Source: Flexivirga meconopsidis (GTDB lineage Bacteria > Actinomycetota > Actinomycetes > Actinomycetales > Dermatophilaceae). From it: DNA of 64,000 nt. Within the stretch, counting starts at the first letter, position 1, and every line of letters starts with the position of its first letter. Made by a program: the position numbers and the translations under genes. The notes beneath the pieces are model-generated. The model saw nothing but the letters and a program-made list of their open reading frames with translations. It did no database searches and was not told where the DNA came from. Shown piece after piece: positions 46,164 through 55,199 of this stretch. The stretch covers positions 62,001 to 126,000 of the forward strand of contig NZ_JAOBQJ010000002.1 of assembly GCF_026162425.1 (NCBI RefSeq). Direction: 5' to 3'.

Positions 46164-46889
46164 TCATGCCAAGCCGGACCGACTCTCGTCGGACGACGCG
46201 TCGGCCGCGTCCCGCCCGGAGCCGGGCAACGGGCACAGGTCCAGGTCGAACGGCAGCACCTCGGGCGAGGCCGCCTGGGCCCGCGCCGCGTGAGAGGTCA
46301 TCCGCCGCATGTAATGCCGGCGGCACAGCACCTCGTATTCGACGGTGGCGGTGCTTCCTCCGCTGATGTCCCCGACCACGACCTGCTCGCCCTCCACGAC
46401 CATGTCACCGTCGACGACTCGGGCATTGTGGGTGGCGCGACGCCCGCACCAGCACAGGGCCTCGACCTGCGGCACCTGGATCCGGTCGGCGAGCTCGATG
46501 AGCCGGCGGGATCCTGGGAAAAGCTCGGTCCGGAAGTCGGCGGTGATGCCGAACGCGTAGACGTCGATGTGCATTTCGTCCACCAGCTTGGCCAACTGCT
46601 CGACCTGCACCGCGGTGTAGAACTGCGCTTCGTCACAGATGAGGTAATCGATCACCCGGCCTCCGGTCGCCTGCTCGACGACCAAATCCCAGAAGTCCAG
46701 GTCGTCGTGCACCTCGAGCGCGGCGTGTGAAAGGCCAAGACGCGACGACAGCACGGCCTCACCGGCACGGTCGTGCTTGGTGAAGACCAGACCGCGACGA
46801 CCACGGGCCCGGTGGTTGTGCTCCATCTGCAGGGCCAACGTCGACTTGCCGCAGTCCATGGTGCCGGAGAAGAAGAGGAGTTCAGCCAC
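46164..46889 (-). CDS. tdk: Thymidine kinase
   Basis: 241 aa. Walker A is FFSGTMDCGKSTLAL, Walker B is DYLICDEAQFY, and DVYAFGITADFRTELFPGS is the lasso region of type II (TK1-like) kinases. Structural zinc cysteines are in CWCGRRAT and LCRRHY. The last 25 residues are a nonconserved tail. It phosphorylates thymidine with ATP in the salvage pathway, complementary to dut nearby. GTG 46889 is the start consistent with the family N-terminus; longer frames upstream lie within the phosphatase gene. It follows that gene by 11 bases. Confidence 0.94.
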   Translation of the reverse strand: MAELLFFSGTMDCGKSTLALQMEHNHRARGRRGLVFTKHDRAGEAVLSSRLGLSHAALEVHDDLDFWDLVVEQATGGRVIDYLICDEAQFYTAVQVEQLAKLVDEMHIDVYAFGITADFRTELFPGSRRLIELADRIQVPQVEALCWCGRRATHNARVVDGDMVVEGEQVVVGDISGGSTATVEYEVLCRRHYMRRMTSHAARAQAASPEVLPFDLDLCPLPGSGRDAADASSDESRSGLA

Positions 46890-46900
46890 GACCGGCAACC

Positions 46901-48058
46901 TTAATGTGCGCGCAGGTGGATCATCGGCACGAGTTGTTCGGCGTCGGTGAGCGACCCGTGCTGCCCGATGAGCGACGACACTCGTGGACGCATGACCCGT
47001 GAGTCGTACGCACCGACCACGCCCCGCATGGCCACCACCACGTCGCCGATGCGGGGCAGCACGCTGTCGGCCACCGAGCCGAAAAGTCCTGCCGCGACCG
47101 CTGATTCGCGACTCATCACCCACGCATCGTCGCCGAAGCGCGTCTCCCACGCGGCGTGTACGTCGGCGGCCGCGCCTGGCCGGCAGTAGAGGTGTGCGGC
47201 GCGCATCTCGCCGCCGACGATCGCGACACCGTCGGTCAGCTCCGGCTCGTCGACGACGTCGACCTTGGCCGAGTCGGGCAGGTCGATCATCCCGTGATCG
47301 GCGGTGACGGTGAGCGAGGTGCCGCCCGGCAGGCTGCGCGCGAGCCGCCGCATCTCACCGTCGAACGCCTCGACCGCGTCACCCCATTGCCAGGATTCGC
47401 AACCGAATTGGTGGCCCGTGCTGTCGATGGCACCCCAGTAGAGGTAGACCAGGGACCGGTCGTCGGCACGCACGGCCGCGAGCGCGGCGTCGACCGCGGT
47501 CGGCAGGTCGCGCGCGCCGGCGAAGCGGGCTCCCCGCAGCGCGGCACGGGTCAGTCCGGATCCGTCGAACTTGCCCGGGCCGACCATGGTGACCGGCGTT
47601 CCCGCCGCCGCGACGCGCTCGAAGATCGTCGGATGTGGTTGCCACTGCAGCGGATCCGGACCGTCGATCCAGTCGAGTTCGTTGAAGAGCCGGTCGGTGC
47701 CCGGGATCCGCAGCTGGTAGCCGACGAGGCCGTGCGCGCCCGGCGGCAGCCCGGTGCCGAAAGTGCCCATGCTGGTGGCGGTCGTCGACGGGAAGCCCGC
47801 GGTCAGCGCCCGCGGGACGTCGTCGGGCTGGTCATTGAGCACCGCGCGCAGGAACGGCGCGTGCCCGGACCGGCGGCGCAGCAGCTCGGCGCCGAATCCG
47901 TCGGCCAGCACCACGATCGCTTGCCGGGCCGGCGGCAGTGCGTCGGCCGGCTGCCAGTGCTCGGGCAGCGAGAGCGCACCCAGGGAGGCCGCGACCCGCG
48001 GCAGCACGCCGGCCAGCCCACCCGCGTCGTATGACGGGGCGAGCGCGTCGCGGCTCAC
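46901..48058 (-). CDS. Alkaline phosphatase superfamily protein (nucleotide pyrophosphatase/phosphodiesterase-like)
   Basis: 385 aa. The metal-site residues appear in order: Asp in VLADGFGAELL, nucleophile Thr in PSTTATSMGTFGTGL, Asp and His in IDSTGHQFG, and Asp-His in TADHGMIDL, with a last His in IGQHGSL. There is no signal peptide, so it is cytosolic. It resembles the NPP/phosphodiesterase branch; substrate unknown. GTG 48058 overlaps the DUF5998 stop, and it is in a row of four genes on the minus strand with tdk. Confidence 0.88.
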   Translation of the reverse strand: MSRDALAPSYDAGGLAGVLPRVAASLGALSLPEHWQPADALPPARQAIVVLADGFGAELLRRRSGHAPFLRAVLNDQPDDVPRALTAGFPSTTATSMGTFGTGLPPGAHGLVGYQLRIPGTDRLFNELDWIDGPDPLQWQPHPTIFERVAAAGTPVTMVGPGKFDGSGLTRAALRGARFAGARDLPTAVDAALAAVRADDRSLVYLYWGAIDSTGHQFGCESWQWGDAVEAFDGEMRRLARSLPGGTSLTVTADHGMIDLPDSAKVDVVDEPELTDGVAIVGGEMRAAHLYCRPGAAADVHAAWETRFGDDAWVMSRESAVAAGLFGSVADSVLPRIGDVVVAMRGVVGAYDSRVMRPRVSSLIGQHGSLTDAEQLVPMIHLRAH

Positions 48059-48663
48059 CGCCCGATCGCTGCGGACAGTGCCGACGAAAACGCTTGCGCT
48101 TGCCGGAGGTTGGAGTCACCGTCGGCGTCGGCGCTGACTCGCAGGGCGATGTCGTCGCCGGTGATCGAACCCTCGTAACCGTGGTCGGCATCGCACGAGG
48201 GGTCTCCGCAGGTTGCCGGCAGCAGGTCGACCCGCGACACCGAACCCCACGAGATCGTCATCGTCACCTCGCGACCGAGAGCGCCGGCGGAGTATCCCTC
48301 CGGCTGCGCCACCACGTGAGCGAGCATCACACCCCGCACCGAAGACAGCGGCACCGTCTCGCTGGTCGCGGTCGCGACCGACCCGAGGTGCGCGACCGGC
48401 GACTCCGGGTTGGGGGCGTGGTCGTCGGCGTGCGCGATGACCAGCCGGGTGGCGGTCAGCACCAACACCGTGACGTGCCGGCGCACGGTCTCGTTGTCGA
48501 TCGTGGTCTCGGCGTGCACCAGATGCGAGTCCACCGGTTCGACGCCCACCGCGGACGCGACCACGTCGGCCACGAGCGCCGGGAAGTAGCCGGCCTGCTC
48601 GATGTCGGCGAGGAGTCGGTCCGGCAGGACCGACCCGGTGATCTGCTTGCTGGTCGATGACAT
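48055..48663 (-). CDS. DUF5998 family protein
   Basis: 202 aa. LPDRLLADIEQAGYFPALVADVV begins the family, with RRHVTVLVLTATRLVIAHADDH and DLLPATCGDPSCDADHGYEG, where two cysteines and a His could bind metal. The family is confined to actinobacteria, beside the phosphatase gene. Function unknown; its PH-like beta-sheet look is only a guess. ATG 48663 is preferred, with ATG 48672 in frame. No Shine-Dalgarno sequence is visible. Confidence 0.85.
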   Translation of the reverse strand: MSSTSKQITGSVLPDRLLADIEQAGYFPALVADVVASAVGVEPVDSHLVHAETTIDNETVRRHVTVLVLTATRLVIAHADDHAPNPESPVAHLGSVATATSETVPLSSVRGVMLAHVVAQPEGYSAGALGREVTMTISWGSVSRVDLLPATCGDPSCDADHGYEGSITGDDIALRVSADADGDSNLRQAQAFSSALSAAIGR

Positions 48664-48683
48664 GAGCACCATTGTCGCAGTTG

Positions 48684-51344
48684 TCAGGCGATCGGGAGCG
48701 AACGCCTGCCCGAGTCTGTGCGCGACTCGGGCGGCGCGACCACCACGGAGGCGCCGAGCACATCGAGCCCGCCGGGATGGGTGTTGACCGGGTTGAGCTC
48801 CAGTGACGCCACCTCGGGCAACTGCTCGGCGAGCACCGACGCGCGTGCCACCACGTCCTCCAACGCCTGCTGGTCCACGGCCGGGCCGCCGCCCCGACCG
48901 CGCAAGATGGGCGCGGCCTTGGCCGAGCTGATGAGTTCGCGCACGTCGACCTCGGTCAGCGGCGGAATCCGGTAGGCGATGTCGCCCATCACCTCCGTCG
49001 GTGCTCCGGCCAGGCTGAACCGCACGACCGGACCGAAGAGCGGGTCCTCCCCCGTCGCGACGATGCACGGGATGCCCGGTGTCGCCATACGTTGCACCAC
49101 CAGCCGATTGGCGTGCAGCGGCGCCAGCCGCTCGTCCAGCGCGGTGAACGCCTCGCGGACGGCGTCGGGCCGGCGCAGGTCCGCGCGCAGCGCGGTCACC
49201 GGCTGGGTGCGCACCAGCGGCGACACCGACTTCACCACGACCGGGTAGCCGATCGCGTCGGCCGCCGCCACCGCCTCGTCCGCGGACCCGACGGGGGTTT
49301 GCGGCCACACTTCGATCCCGTATGCCGACAGCAGCTCCCGCACCTCCTCCGGTCGCAGCGGGCGCCCGTCGGGCGAGCCCTCCAGCACGCGGTCGACCAG
49401 CGCCTCGGCGCGCGGCCGGTCGACGCTGTCGGGAGTGACGGGGGTGCCTCGATCGGTGGCGCGCCACTCGGCATACCGGGTCGCCGCGGCCAGCGCGCGC
49501 ACCCCGTCCTCCGGCAGTTGGTATGACGGCACGAACCGGCGGGTGCCGTCATCGGCCTGCGCCGACAGCTCCTGCGACATGCCGTTGATGCCGAGAAACG
49601 TTGTGATGCACGGCTTTTCGTGGCGCGCCGCCACCTCGGCGAGCGCCCGTGCGAGCACAATGCCCTCGACAATGCCAGGCTGCATGATCACGGTGATGAC
49701 ACTGTCGACGTCAGGGTCGGCGAACGCCGCCTCCACGGCCTCCTGCAACTGCTCGGCCCCGGTGTAGGCCGGCAGATTTACCGGGCCGTGCGTCACCTCC
49801 AGCCGCCAGCTGACCGCAGCGTCCGCCGCGAGCGCCCCGAGTGCATGGGAGTTGCCGACGATCGCTACCCGCGGCCCGGACGGCACCGGCTGATTGACCA
49901 CGAGCTGGGCGACGTCGAAAAGCTGGTGCAGGTTCTCCACCCGGATCACGCCGGCCTGCCGCAGCATCGAGGAGAAGGCGTCCGGCGAGGTGAGCGTCGG
50001 GCGCACCCGGTGCCCGGGCGGCACGCCGTATGACGACACCCCCGACTTCACCACGATCACCGGCTTGCTCATCGCGAGCCGCCGGGCGATCCGGGAGAAC
50101 TTGCGCGGGTTGCCCATCGACTCCAGGTAGAGGCCGACCGCCTGGGTGGCGTCGTCGTCGATCCACCACTGCATGACGTCGTTGCCGGACACGTCGGCGC
50201 GGTTGCCGGTCGACACGAAGTCGGTGAGGCCGAGCCCCCGCCGGTCGGCGAAGTCGAGCACCGCGATGCCGAGCGCACCGCTTTGCGCGAAGAGCCCGAA
50301 GCGGCCGGCGAGCGGCATCTCGGGGGCGAGTGAGGCGTTGAGGCGGATCTCGGCGCGGGTGTTGATCACCCCGAAGGAGTTGGGCCCGGCGACCCGCATC
50401 CCGTGCCGGCGGGCGAGGCGCACGAGTTCGGCCTGCCGCTGCTCGCCCTCGGGGCCGGCCTCGGCGAATCCGGACGACAGCACCACGAGCGCCTTCACCC
50501 GGTGTGCCGCGCACTCGGCGACGACTTCGAGCACGTGCTCGGCAGGGACAGCGATGACGACCAGGTCGATCGGCTCGGGCAGTTGGTAAACCTTCAGGTA
50601 GACCTTCACCCCTGGCAGTTCGGTGTGGGCGTGACTTCCCACGGCATACAGCCGACCGGTGAAGCCGCCGGCCTGCAGGTGCTCGAACACCTCGCGGCCC
50701 AGGCCGGTTGCGCGTTCGCTGACACCGACCACGGCCACCGTCTGGGGCGACAGCAACGAGTGCATGCTGACCGCCTCGGCGCGTTGCTCGCGGGCGGCGC
50801 GCACCGCCCGGGACTGCTCGGTCGACTCGATCCGGAAGGACAGCGCGATGACACCGTCGTCGAACCGGCGGTCGACGGCGTACCCGGCCTCGGTGAAGAC
50901 CGACATCATCTTGTTGTTCTGCGGCAGGACGTCGGCGACGAACTCCTGGACACCGGCCTCGCGACCGATCGCGGCGAGGTGCTCCAGCAGCACCGACCCC
51001 ACGCCGCGCCCTTGGAAGTCGTCGGCGATGTTGAAGGCAACCTCGGCCCGGGGGCTGTCCGGTCCGCTCAATCGGTCGTAGCGCGCGACGCCGATCATGC
51101 GGCCGCTGGACTCCGCGATCAGCGCCACGCGTTCGCGGTAGTCCACGTTGGCGAAGCGTTGCGCGTCCCGATCCGACAGGTGTTTCAGCGGGGCGAAGAA
51201 CCGCAGGTAGATCGATTCCTCCGACTGCCGATCGTGGAACTCTTGCAGGGTCTGCTCGTCACCGGGCCGGATCGGTCGGATCTGTGCGACCGATCCGTCC
51301 CGGAGCACGACGTCGGCCTCCCAGTCGCGCGGGTACCCGGTCAT
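48684..51344 (-). CDS. Protein acetyltransferase with acyl-CoA synthetase (NDP-forming) domains, Pat-like
   Basis: 886 aa. Residues 1-175 are a GNAT domain (VAFNIADDFQGRGVGSVLLEHL is the acetyl-CoA loop). Residues about 190-480 are a CoA-binding and succinyl-CoA-ligase-like part with SPQTVAVVGVSERATGLG, and from about 650 an ATP-grasp domain (LLSAYGIEVWP, PVVVKSVSP). This GNAT-first order occurs in actinobacterial Pat enzymes that acetylate lysines, for example on acyl-CoA synthetases. The active-site His of true NDP-forming ligases was not seen, so the large part may be regulatory. ATG 51344 is the only likely start. Confidence 0.88.
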   Translation of the reverse strand: MTGYPRDWEADVVLRDGSVAQIRPIRPGDEQTLQEFHDRQSEESIYLRFFAPLKHLSDRDAQRFANVDYRERVALIAESSGRMIGVARYDRLSGPDSPRAEVAFNIADDFQGRGVGSVLLEHLAAIGREAGVQEFVADVLPQNNKMMSVFTEAGYAVDRRFDDGVIALSFRIESTEQSRAVRAAREQRAEAVSMHSLLSPQTVAVVGVSERATGLGREVFEHLQAGGFTGRLYAVGSHAHTELPGVKVYLKVYQLPEPIDLVVIAVPAEHVLEVVAECAAHRVKALVVLSSGFAEAGPEGEQRQAELVRLARRHGMRVAGPNSFGVINTRAEIRLNASLAPEMPLAGRFGLFAQSGALGIAVLDFADRRGLGLTDFVSTGNRADVSGNDVMQWWIDDDATQAVGLYLESMGNPRKFSRIARRLAMSKPVIVVKSGVSSYGVPPGHRVRPTLTSPDAFSSMLRQAGVIRVENLHQLFDVAQLVVNQPVPSGPRVAIVGNSHALGALAADAAVSWRLEVTHGPVNLPAYTGAEQLQEAVEAAFADPDVDSVITVIMQPGIVEGIVLARALAEVAARHEKPCITTFLGINGMSQELSAQADDGTRRFVPSYQLPEDGVRALAAATRYAEWRATDRGTPVTPDSVDRPRAEALVDRVLEGSPDGRPLRPEEVRELLSAYGIEVWPQTPVGSADEAVAAADAIGYPVVVKSVSPLVRTQPVTALRADLRRPDAVREAFTALDERLAPLHANRLVVQRMATPGIPCIVATGEDPLFGPVVRFSLAGAPTEVMGDIAYRIPPLTEVDVRELISSAKAAPILRGRGGGPAVDQQALEDVVARASVLAEQLPEVASLELNPVNTHPGGLDVLGASVVVAPPESRTDSGRRSLPIA

Positions 51345-51390
51345 GAATGAAGCATGCCAGGGTTGTCCGGACTGACGGCGACCATCCGGG

Positions 51391-52830
51391 TCATGCCGGC
51401 GGGTTGACCAGACGCCACCGCGCCCCGTAGTCGGAGGTCATCCAGAACGCACTTGTGGTGCGGGGCACCGCGTAGAAATAGCCCGCACCCGCGCTGGCGG
51501 TCCAGTCGAAGCCGGTCGACGGAACCGGCTGGTTGCTCCCGCCGCGTGCCGGCGCCCATCCTTCGCCGCCGTCGTCGGAGACGACCAGGCTGCCGGCGCC
51601 GCTGCCCGCGGGCACGCCCGAGGTGTCACGCGGGCCGCCGGAGGAGGCGACCAGGTGCTTGTCATCGGCCGCCGCGAGCCACACCTGACCGAGACGAGGC
51701 AGGGTCAGCGAACCGGTCGACACGCTCGCCCAGCTCCGGCCGCCGTCCCGGCTGCGGACCACCGTGTATGACGTGGAGCTGCCGGCCTGTTGCGGGTCGC
51801 ACAGGGCGAACAGCAGCAGGGAGTCGGACACGTTGGTCGCCGGAGTGACCGCCTGCAGCTGGGACCGGCCACAGGCGGGCGGCGCCGTCAGGGCCGTCAG
51901 CCGGTCGCCGTCCAGGCGCATCGGGGGCAGCGGTGACCTGCCCTCGCCGGTGGTCAGCTGCAGGACGACCTGACCGTTCTGCACCGTGACGTCTCCGGCC
52001 CGCACCGGCGTGCTCGGGGTGAACGTCGCGTCCGCGCCCGCGATGGTGGTGGCCGACGGGGCGAACGTGCTGACGTAGATCGGGCCGTTGCACACCCCCT
52101 GCGCGCAGTTGTCGGAGGTCAGCGCGACAACTTGCTGGTTGAAGATCTCGACGTCGAGCACGGTGCCGCCCGGGTGGGACATCTTGGTGAAACTCGCGCC
52201 GCCGTCACGGGTCACCCACAGGTCACCGCCGAAGACGTAACCCGTTGTGGGCGTGGCAAATCGGGTCTGGGTGATGGCACGCTCGGGTTGGATCTGCTGG
52301 ACGTCGGTGCCGGTCGCACCGGACATGTCGGTGCTGTCGAAGTTGTGCACCGCGGTCCAGGACGTGCCGTCAGTGCCCGACCGCAACAGCACCGGGCAGA
52401 CGCTGCCTTGGCAACCCTGCGAACCCAGCGCATAGAGCGTGCCCTGCCCGGCGTTGCTAACCGACCAGGTGGTGAAGGTCTCCGGCACCTTGAACGGCTT
52501 CTGCGCCGGCGACACGGTCTGACCCTCGCCGCTGCTGCGGCCGGTCGGCATCGTGTCGGTGTTGCCTGCGATCGCCTGACCCTGCCGCACGTCCGAGCCA
52601 CCGAGTGGCTCGCGCTGCCAGCTCCAGATCGCAAACAGCGCCAACACCACCACGGCGGCCCCGGTCAGCGCGAGGACCCGGTTGCGTCGCCGCGCGGTAC
52701 GCCGGGACGCGCGCACGATGCGCTGCCAGTCGAGTTCGTTGCCGGGCTCGGCGGGCACCTGCCGGCGCTGCTCGGCGAAGAACTCGGCGACGCTGTCACC
52801 GTGCGCGGAGGGTTCTGGCTCCTCGCTCAC
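51391..52830 (-). CDS. Single-pass membrane protein with extracytoplasmic Asp-box beta-propeller, paired with an ECF sigma factor
   Basis: 479 aa. Residues 1-51 are cytosolic and rich in charged residues (RASRRTARRRNR), 52-70 are one membrane helix, and the rest is outside. The outer part is beta-rich with at least five SxDxGxxW-type Asp boxes: RSGTDGTSW (about 150), TRDGGASF (207), SRDGGRSW (360), SDDGGEGW (418) and TSDYGARW (465), as in sialidase-like propellers, plus four cysteines. No catalytic residues are evident. GTG 52830 overlaps the sigma gene stop (GTGA). It stands where an anti-sigma factor is expected; the short cytosolic part has no recognisable zinc anti-sigma HxxxCxxC motif. 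Confidence 0.75.
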   Translation of the reverse strand: MSEEPEPSAHGDSVAEFFAEQRRQVPAEPGNELDWQRIVRASRRTARRRNRVLALTGAAVVVLALFAIWSWQREPLGGSDVRQGQAIAGNTDTMPTGRSSGEGQTVSPAQKPFKVPETFTTWSVSNAGQGTLYALGSQGCQGSVCPVLLRSGTDGTSWTAVHNFDSTDMSGATGTDVQQIQPERAITQTRFATPTTGYVFGGDLWVTRDGGASFTKMSHPGGTVLDVEIFNQQVVALTSDNCAQGVCNGPIYVSTFAPSATTIAGADATFTPSTPVRAGDVTVQNGQVVLQLTTGEGRSPLPPMRLDGDRLTALTAPPACGRSQLQAVTPATNVSDSLLLFALCDPQQAGSSTSYTVVRSRDGGRSWASVSTGSLTLPRLGQVWLAAADDKHLVASSGGPRDTSGVPAGSGAGSLVVSDDGGEGWAPARGGSNQPVPSTGFDWTASAGAGYFYAVPRTTSAFWMTSDYGARWRLVNPPA

Positions 52831-53333
52831 CGCACCGCCTCCAGCGACTGCGCGAGCAGCCGGCGGGCGTCATACAGGTCCCGCTTGACCGCGCCCTCGC
52901 TCTTGCCGACCTGACTGGCCACCTGTGCGACCGACAGATCGGCGAAATAGTGCAGCAGCACGGCCAGCCGGTGTCGTTCGGGTAAGGACTCGACCGCGTC
53001 GCGCACGGTGAGCCGAGTTGCGGTGTCGAGAGCGGGTTCGGCTGCGGTCTCGGTCGTCCGCCGGCCACCCACGAAGCGGTCGTATGCCGCCGCCTCCCGG
53101 CCGCGTTTGCGCCAGTGGTCGCGGACCTGGTTGGCCGCCGCCGTGTAGAGCCACGCACGCGGATCCTGCACCGAGTGCCAGTGCGTCATCAGCTTCACGA
53201 ATGCCTCCGTCGCGACATCATGCGCCAGATCGCGATCACCGATCAGCGTCGTCGTCCAGCCGACGAGCCGCCCGAAGTGTGCGTCGTACACCTCGCGGAC
53301 GGCGCGTTCGACAGTTGCTTCCCCCGAAGCCAC
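52827..53333 (-). CDS. ECF-type RNA polymerase sigma factor (SigE/SigM-like)
   Basis: 168 aa with sigma region 2 (DAHFGRLVGWTTTLIGDRDLAHDVATEAFVKLM, in motifs, and PRAWLYTAAANQVRDHWRKR) and region 4 (VESLPERHRLAVLLHYFADLSVAQVASQVGKSEGAVKRDL in motifs). It directs RNA polymerase to a stress-type regulon. GTG 53333 is preferred because AAGGTGG lies 6-12 bases upstream; an extension from 53372 is possible. It overlaps the propeller gene, and the two are almost certainly co-transcribed. In the divergent region a TCGCGGG/CCCGCGA inverted repeat (53411-53417/53433-53439) may be an operator. Confidence 0.9.
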   Translation of the reverse strand: MASGEATVERAVREVYDAHFGRLVGWTTTLIGDRDLAHDVATEAFVKLMTHWHSVQDPRAWLYTAAANQVRDHWRKRGREAAAYDRFVGGRRTTETAAEPALDTATRLTVRDAVESLPERHRLAVLLHYFADLSVAQVASQVGKSEGAVKRDLYDARRLLAQSLEAVR

Positions 53334-53477
53334 TCCCGCGCCACCTTCCCGTGGACATCGGACAACGCCCACGGGATCCGGCAGCGGCGGTCATGTCCAA
53401 GAAGACGACGTCGCGGGTCCCGCGGTTGGCTGCCCGCGAAAAATGTTCCGGCGATCCTATCTGCGCAGAATGTGCGC

Positions 53478-54089
53478 ATGCAGTTGCGGGATGCGATCAC
53501 GACACGACGGATGGTGCGGCGCTTCGATGCCGAGCGCGAGGTCGCCGGGGAGGTCCTGCAGCGAATCGTCGAGCTCGGCCCCCGCGCGCCGAGCGCGGGC
53601 TTCAGTCAGGGCTGGGACTTCGTGGTCCTGCGCGGCACGGAGCGCGATGCCTTCTGGGCGGCGAGCACCGACGGCGGCGCGCCCGACGCGTGGTTGCGCG
53701 GGGTCAGCTCCGCACCGGTGCTGATCGTCTGCTGCTCCGACCGGGGCGCCTACCTCGACCGGTATGCCGAGCCGGACAAACCGTGGCCGGACCGGTCCGA
53801 ATCCCATTGGCCGGCACCGTATTGGGACGTCGACACCGGCATGGCGGCGATGCTGATGCTGCTCGGCGCGGTTGACGAAGGTTTGGGGGCGCTCTTCTTC
53901 GGGGTGCCGGTCGAACGGCTCACCGCGGTGCGCGAGGCGCTCGCCATACCGCAGGATCGAGGGGTGGTCGGGGTCATCGCACTGGGGTATGCCGAGAGCG
54001 TCGCGCCGTCCGGCAGCACCCGAAAGGTGCGGCGGCGACCGCTGTCCGAGGTCGTGCACGCGGGGCGCTTCGGGGACCCCTGGCACTGA
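53478..54089 (+). CDS. Nitroreductase family FMN-dependent oxidoreductase
   Basis: 203 aa. AITTRRMVRRFDAEREV and ELGPRAPSAGFSQGWDFVVLRG are the FMN-binding start of the family; the C-terminal block GVVGVIALGYAESVAPSG contacts FMN. It uses NAD(P)H, or in some actinobacterial members F420, to reduce nitro or other electron-poor groups; the true substrate is not predictable. ATG 53478 is the family-like start, with an in-frame GTG at 53472. It is divergent from the sigma gene and ends 1 base before a convergent gene. Confidence 0.87.
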   Translation: MQLRDAITTRRMVRRFDAEREVAGEVLQRIVELGPRAPSAGFSQGWDFVVLRGTERDAFWAASTDGGAPDAWLRGVSSAPVLIVCCSDRGAYLDRYAEPDKPWPDRSESHWPAPYWDVDTGMAAMLMLLGAVDEGLGALFFGVPVERLTAVREALAIPQDRGVVGVIALGYAESVAPSGSTRKVRRRPLSEVVHAGRFGDPWH

Positions 54090-54090
54090 C

Positions 54091-55143
54091 CTAGGCGGGT
54101 GCTACCAGCGAACGATCAAGCGCCGCAAGCGAATTCGCACCGGCGAGGCCCATTGCGTGCTGCAGCTCGCCGGTGAGTCCGCCGAGCACCTCCGCTGCCC
54201 CGTCGGCACCGTAGGCCGCCAGCCCCCACATCACGGGGCGCCCGACGAACACCGCGCGAGCACCCAGCGCGAGCGCGGTCAGCGCGTCGATCCCGCTGCG
54301 GACGCCGCCGTCGACCAGCACCGGAGCGGCGCCACCGACGGTCCGCACCACGTCGGGCAGCGCGACTGCCGTCGGCAGTGCTCGGTCGAGCTGGCGTCCA
54401 CCGTGGTTACTCACCCAGACGGCCTCGGCTCCGGCGTCGAGGCAGGCGAGTGCGTCGTCACCGCGCAGCACGCCCTTGACGATCACCGGCAGATCGGCGA
54501 TCCGCGCGATGCGGTCGATGTCGGCGAGCGTCTGGTCCGGTCGCTGGTCGATCGACTCCCAGGGGTCGCTGCCGTCGTCGGGCAGGTAGCCGGCGACGTT
54601 GACCAGGCTCTGCTCGGCGGTCAGCGGGATCGGCCGTGCCGCAGCGGGATTCGGCGCGCGGTAGCCGACATACGGAGTGTCGCCGGTGAGCACCATCGCG
54701 CTGGCACCGGCAGCCGCCGCGCGCTCGATCAGCCGGTCGGTGATGCTGCGGTCGCGCATCAGGTAGACCTGGAACCACCAGGGGCCGTCGATCTGCGCCG
54801 CGACGTCCTCGATCAGCCGGGTGGACCGGCTCGACAGCACCATGGGTGCACCGACGCGCTGCGCCGCTGCCGCCGTGGCCACTTCGCCCTCGGCGGTGAG
54901 CAGGCCGTGGAAGGCGGTCGGTGCGACGCCGATCGGAGTCGCCCACGACCCGAACAGTTCGACACTCGTGTCGACCCGGCTGACGTCGCGCAGCACCCGG
55001 GGCCGCAATCGCCAGTGGGCCCAGGCGGCTTCGGCCTCGCTGACGCTCAGCCCGTCGGCGGCACCCCGGCTGAGGTAGTGCCAGGCGTCTGGGTCGACGG
55101 CCTGCGCCGCCCGGTCGTGGATCTCGGCAAGTCGGTCGCGCAC
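54091..55143 (-). CDS. FMN-dependent alpha-hydroxy acid oxidase/dehydrogenase (lactate-type)
   Basis: 350 aa, a TIM barrel with the family signature VSNHGGRQLDRALP, which holds the catalytic His and substrate Arg, and the FMN-phosphate loop VDGGVRSGIDALTALALGARAVFVGRPV. VIVKGVLRGDDA has the FMN lysine. It oxidises an L-2-hydroxy acid such as lactate, mandelate or glycolate; the substrate cannot be fixed from sequence. GTG 55143 begins a normal-length protein. It faces the LLM gene across 56 bases. Confidence 0.9.
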   Translation of the reverse strand: MRDRLAEIHDRAAQAVDPDAWHYLSRGAADGLSVSEAEAAWAHWRLRPRVLRDVSRVDTSVELFGSWATPIGVAPTAFHGLLTAEGEVATAAAAQRVGAPMVLSSRSTRLIEDVAAQIDGPWWFQVYLMRDRSITDRLIERAAAAGASAMVLTGDTPYVGYRAPNPAAARPIPLTAEQSLVNVAGYLPDDGSDPWESIDQRPDQTLADIDRIARIADLPVIVKGVLRGDDALACLDAGAEAVWVSNHGGRQLDRALPTAVALPDVVRTVGGAAPVLVDGGVRSGIDALTALALGARAVFVGRPVMWGLAAYGADGAAEVLGGLTGELQHAMGLAGANSLAALDRSLVAPA

Positions 55144-55199
55144 ATCCGCACCCTGTCACAAAGCCACGAGGGCGGTGCCGGATGTCATACCGTCGCACC

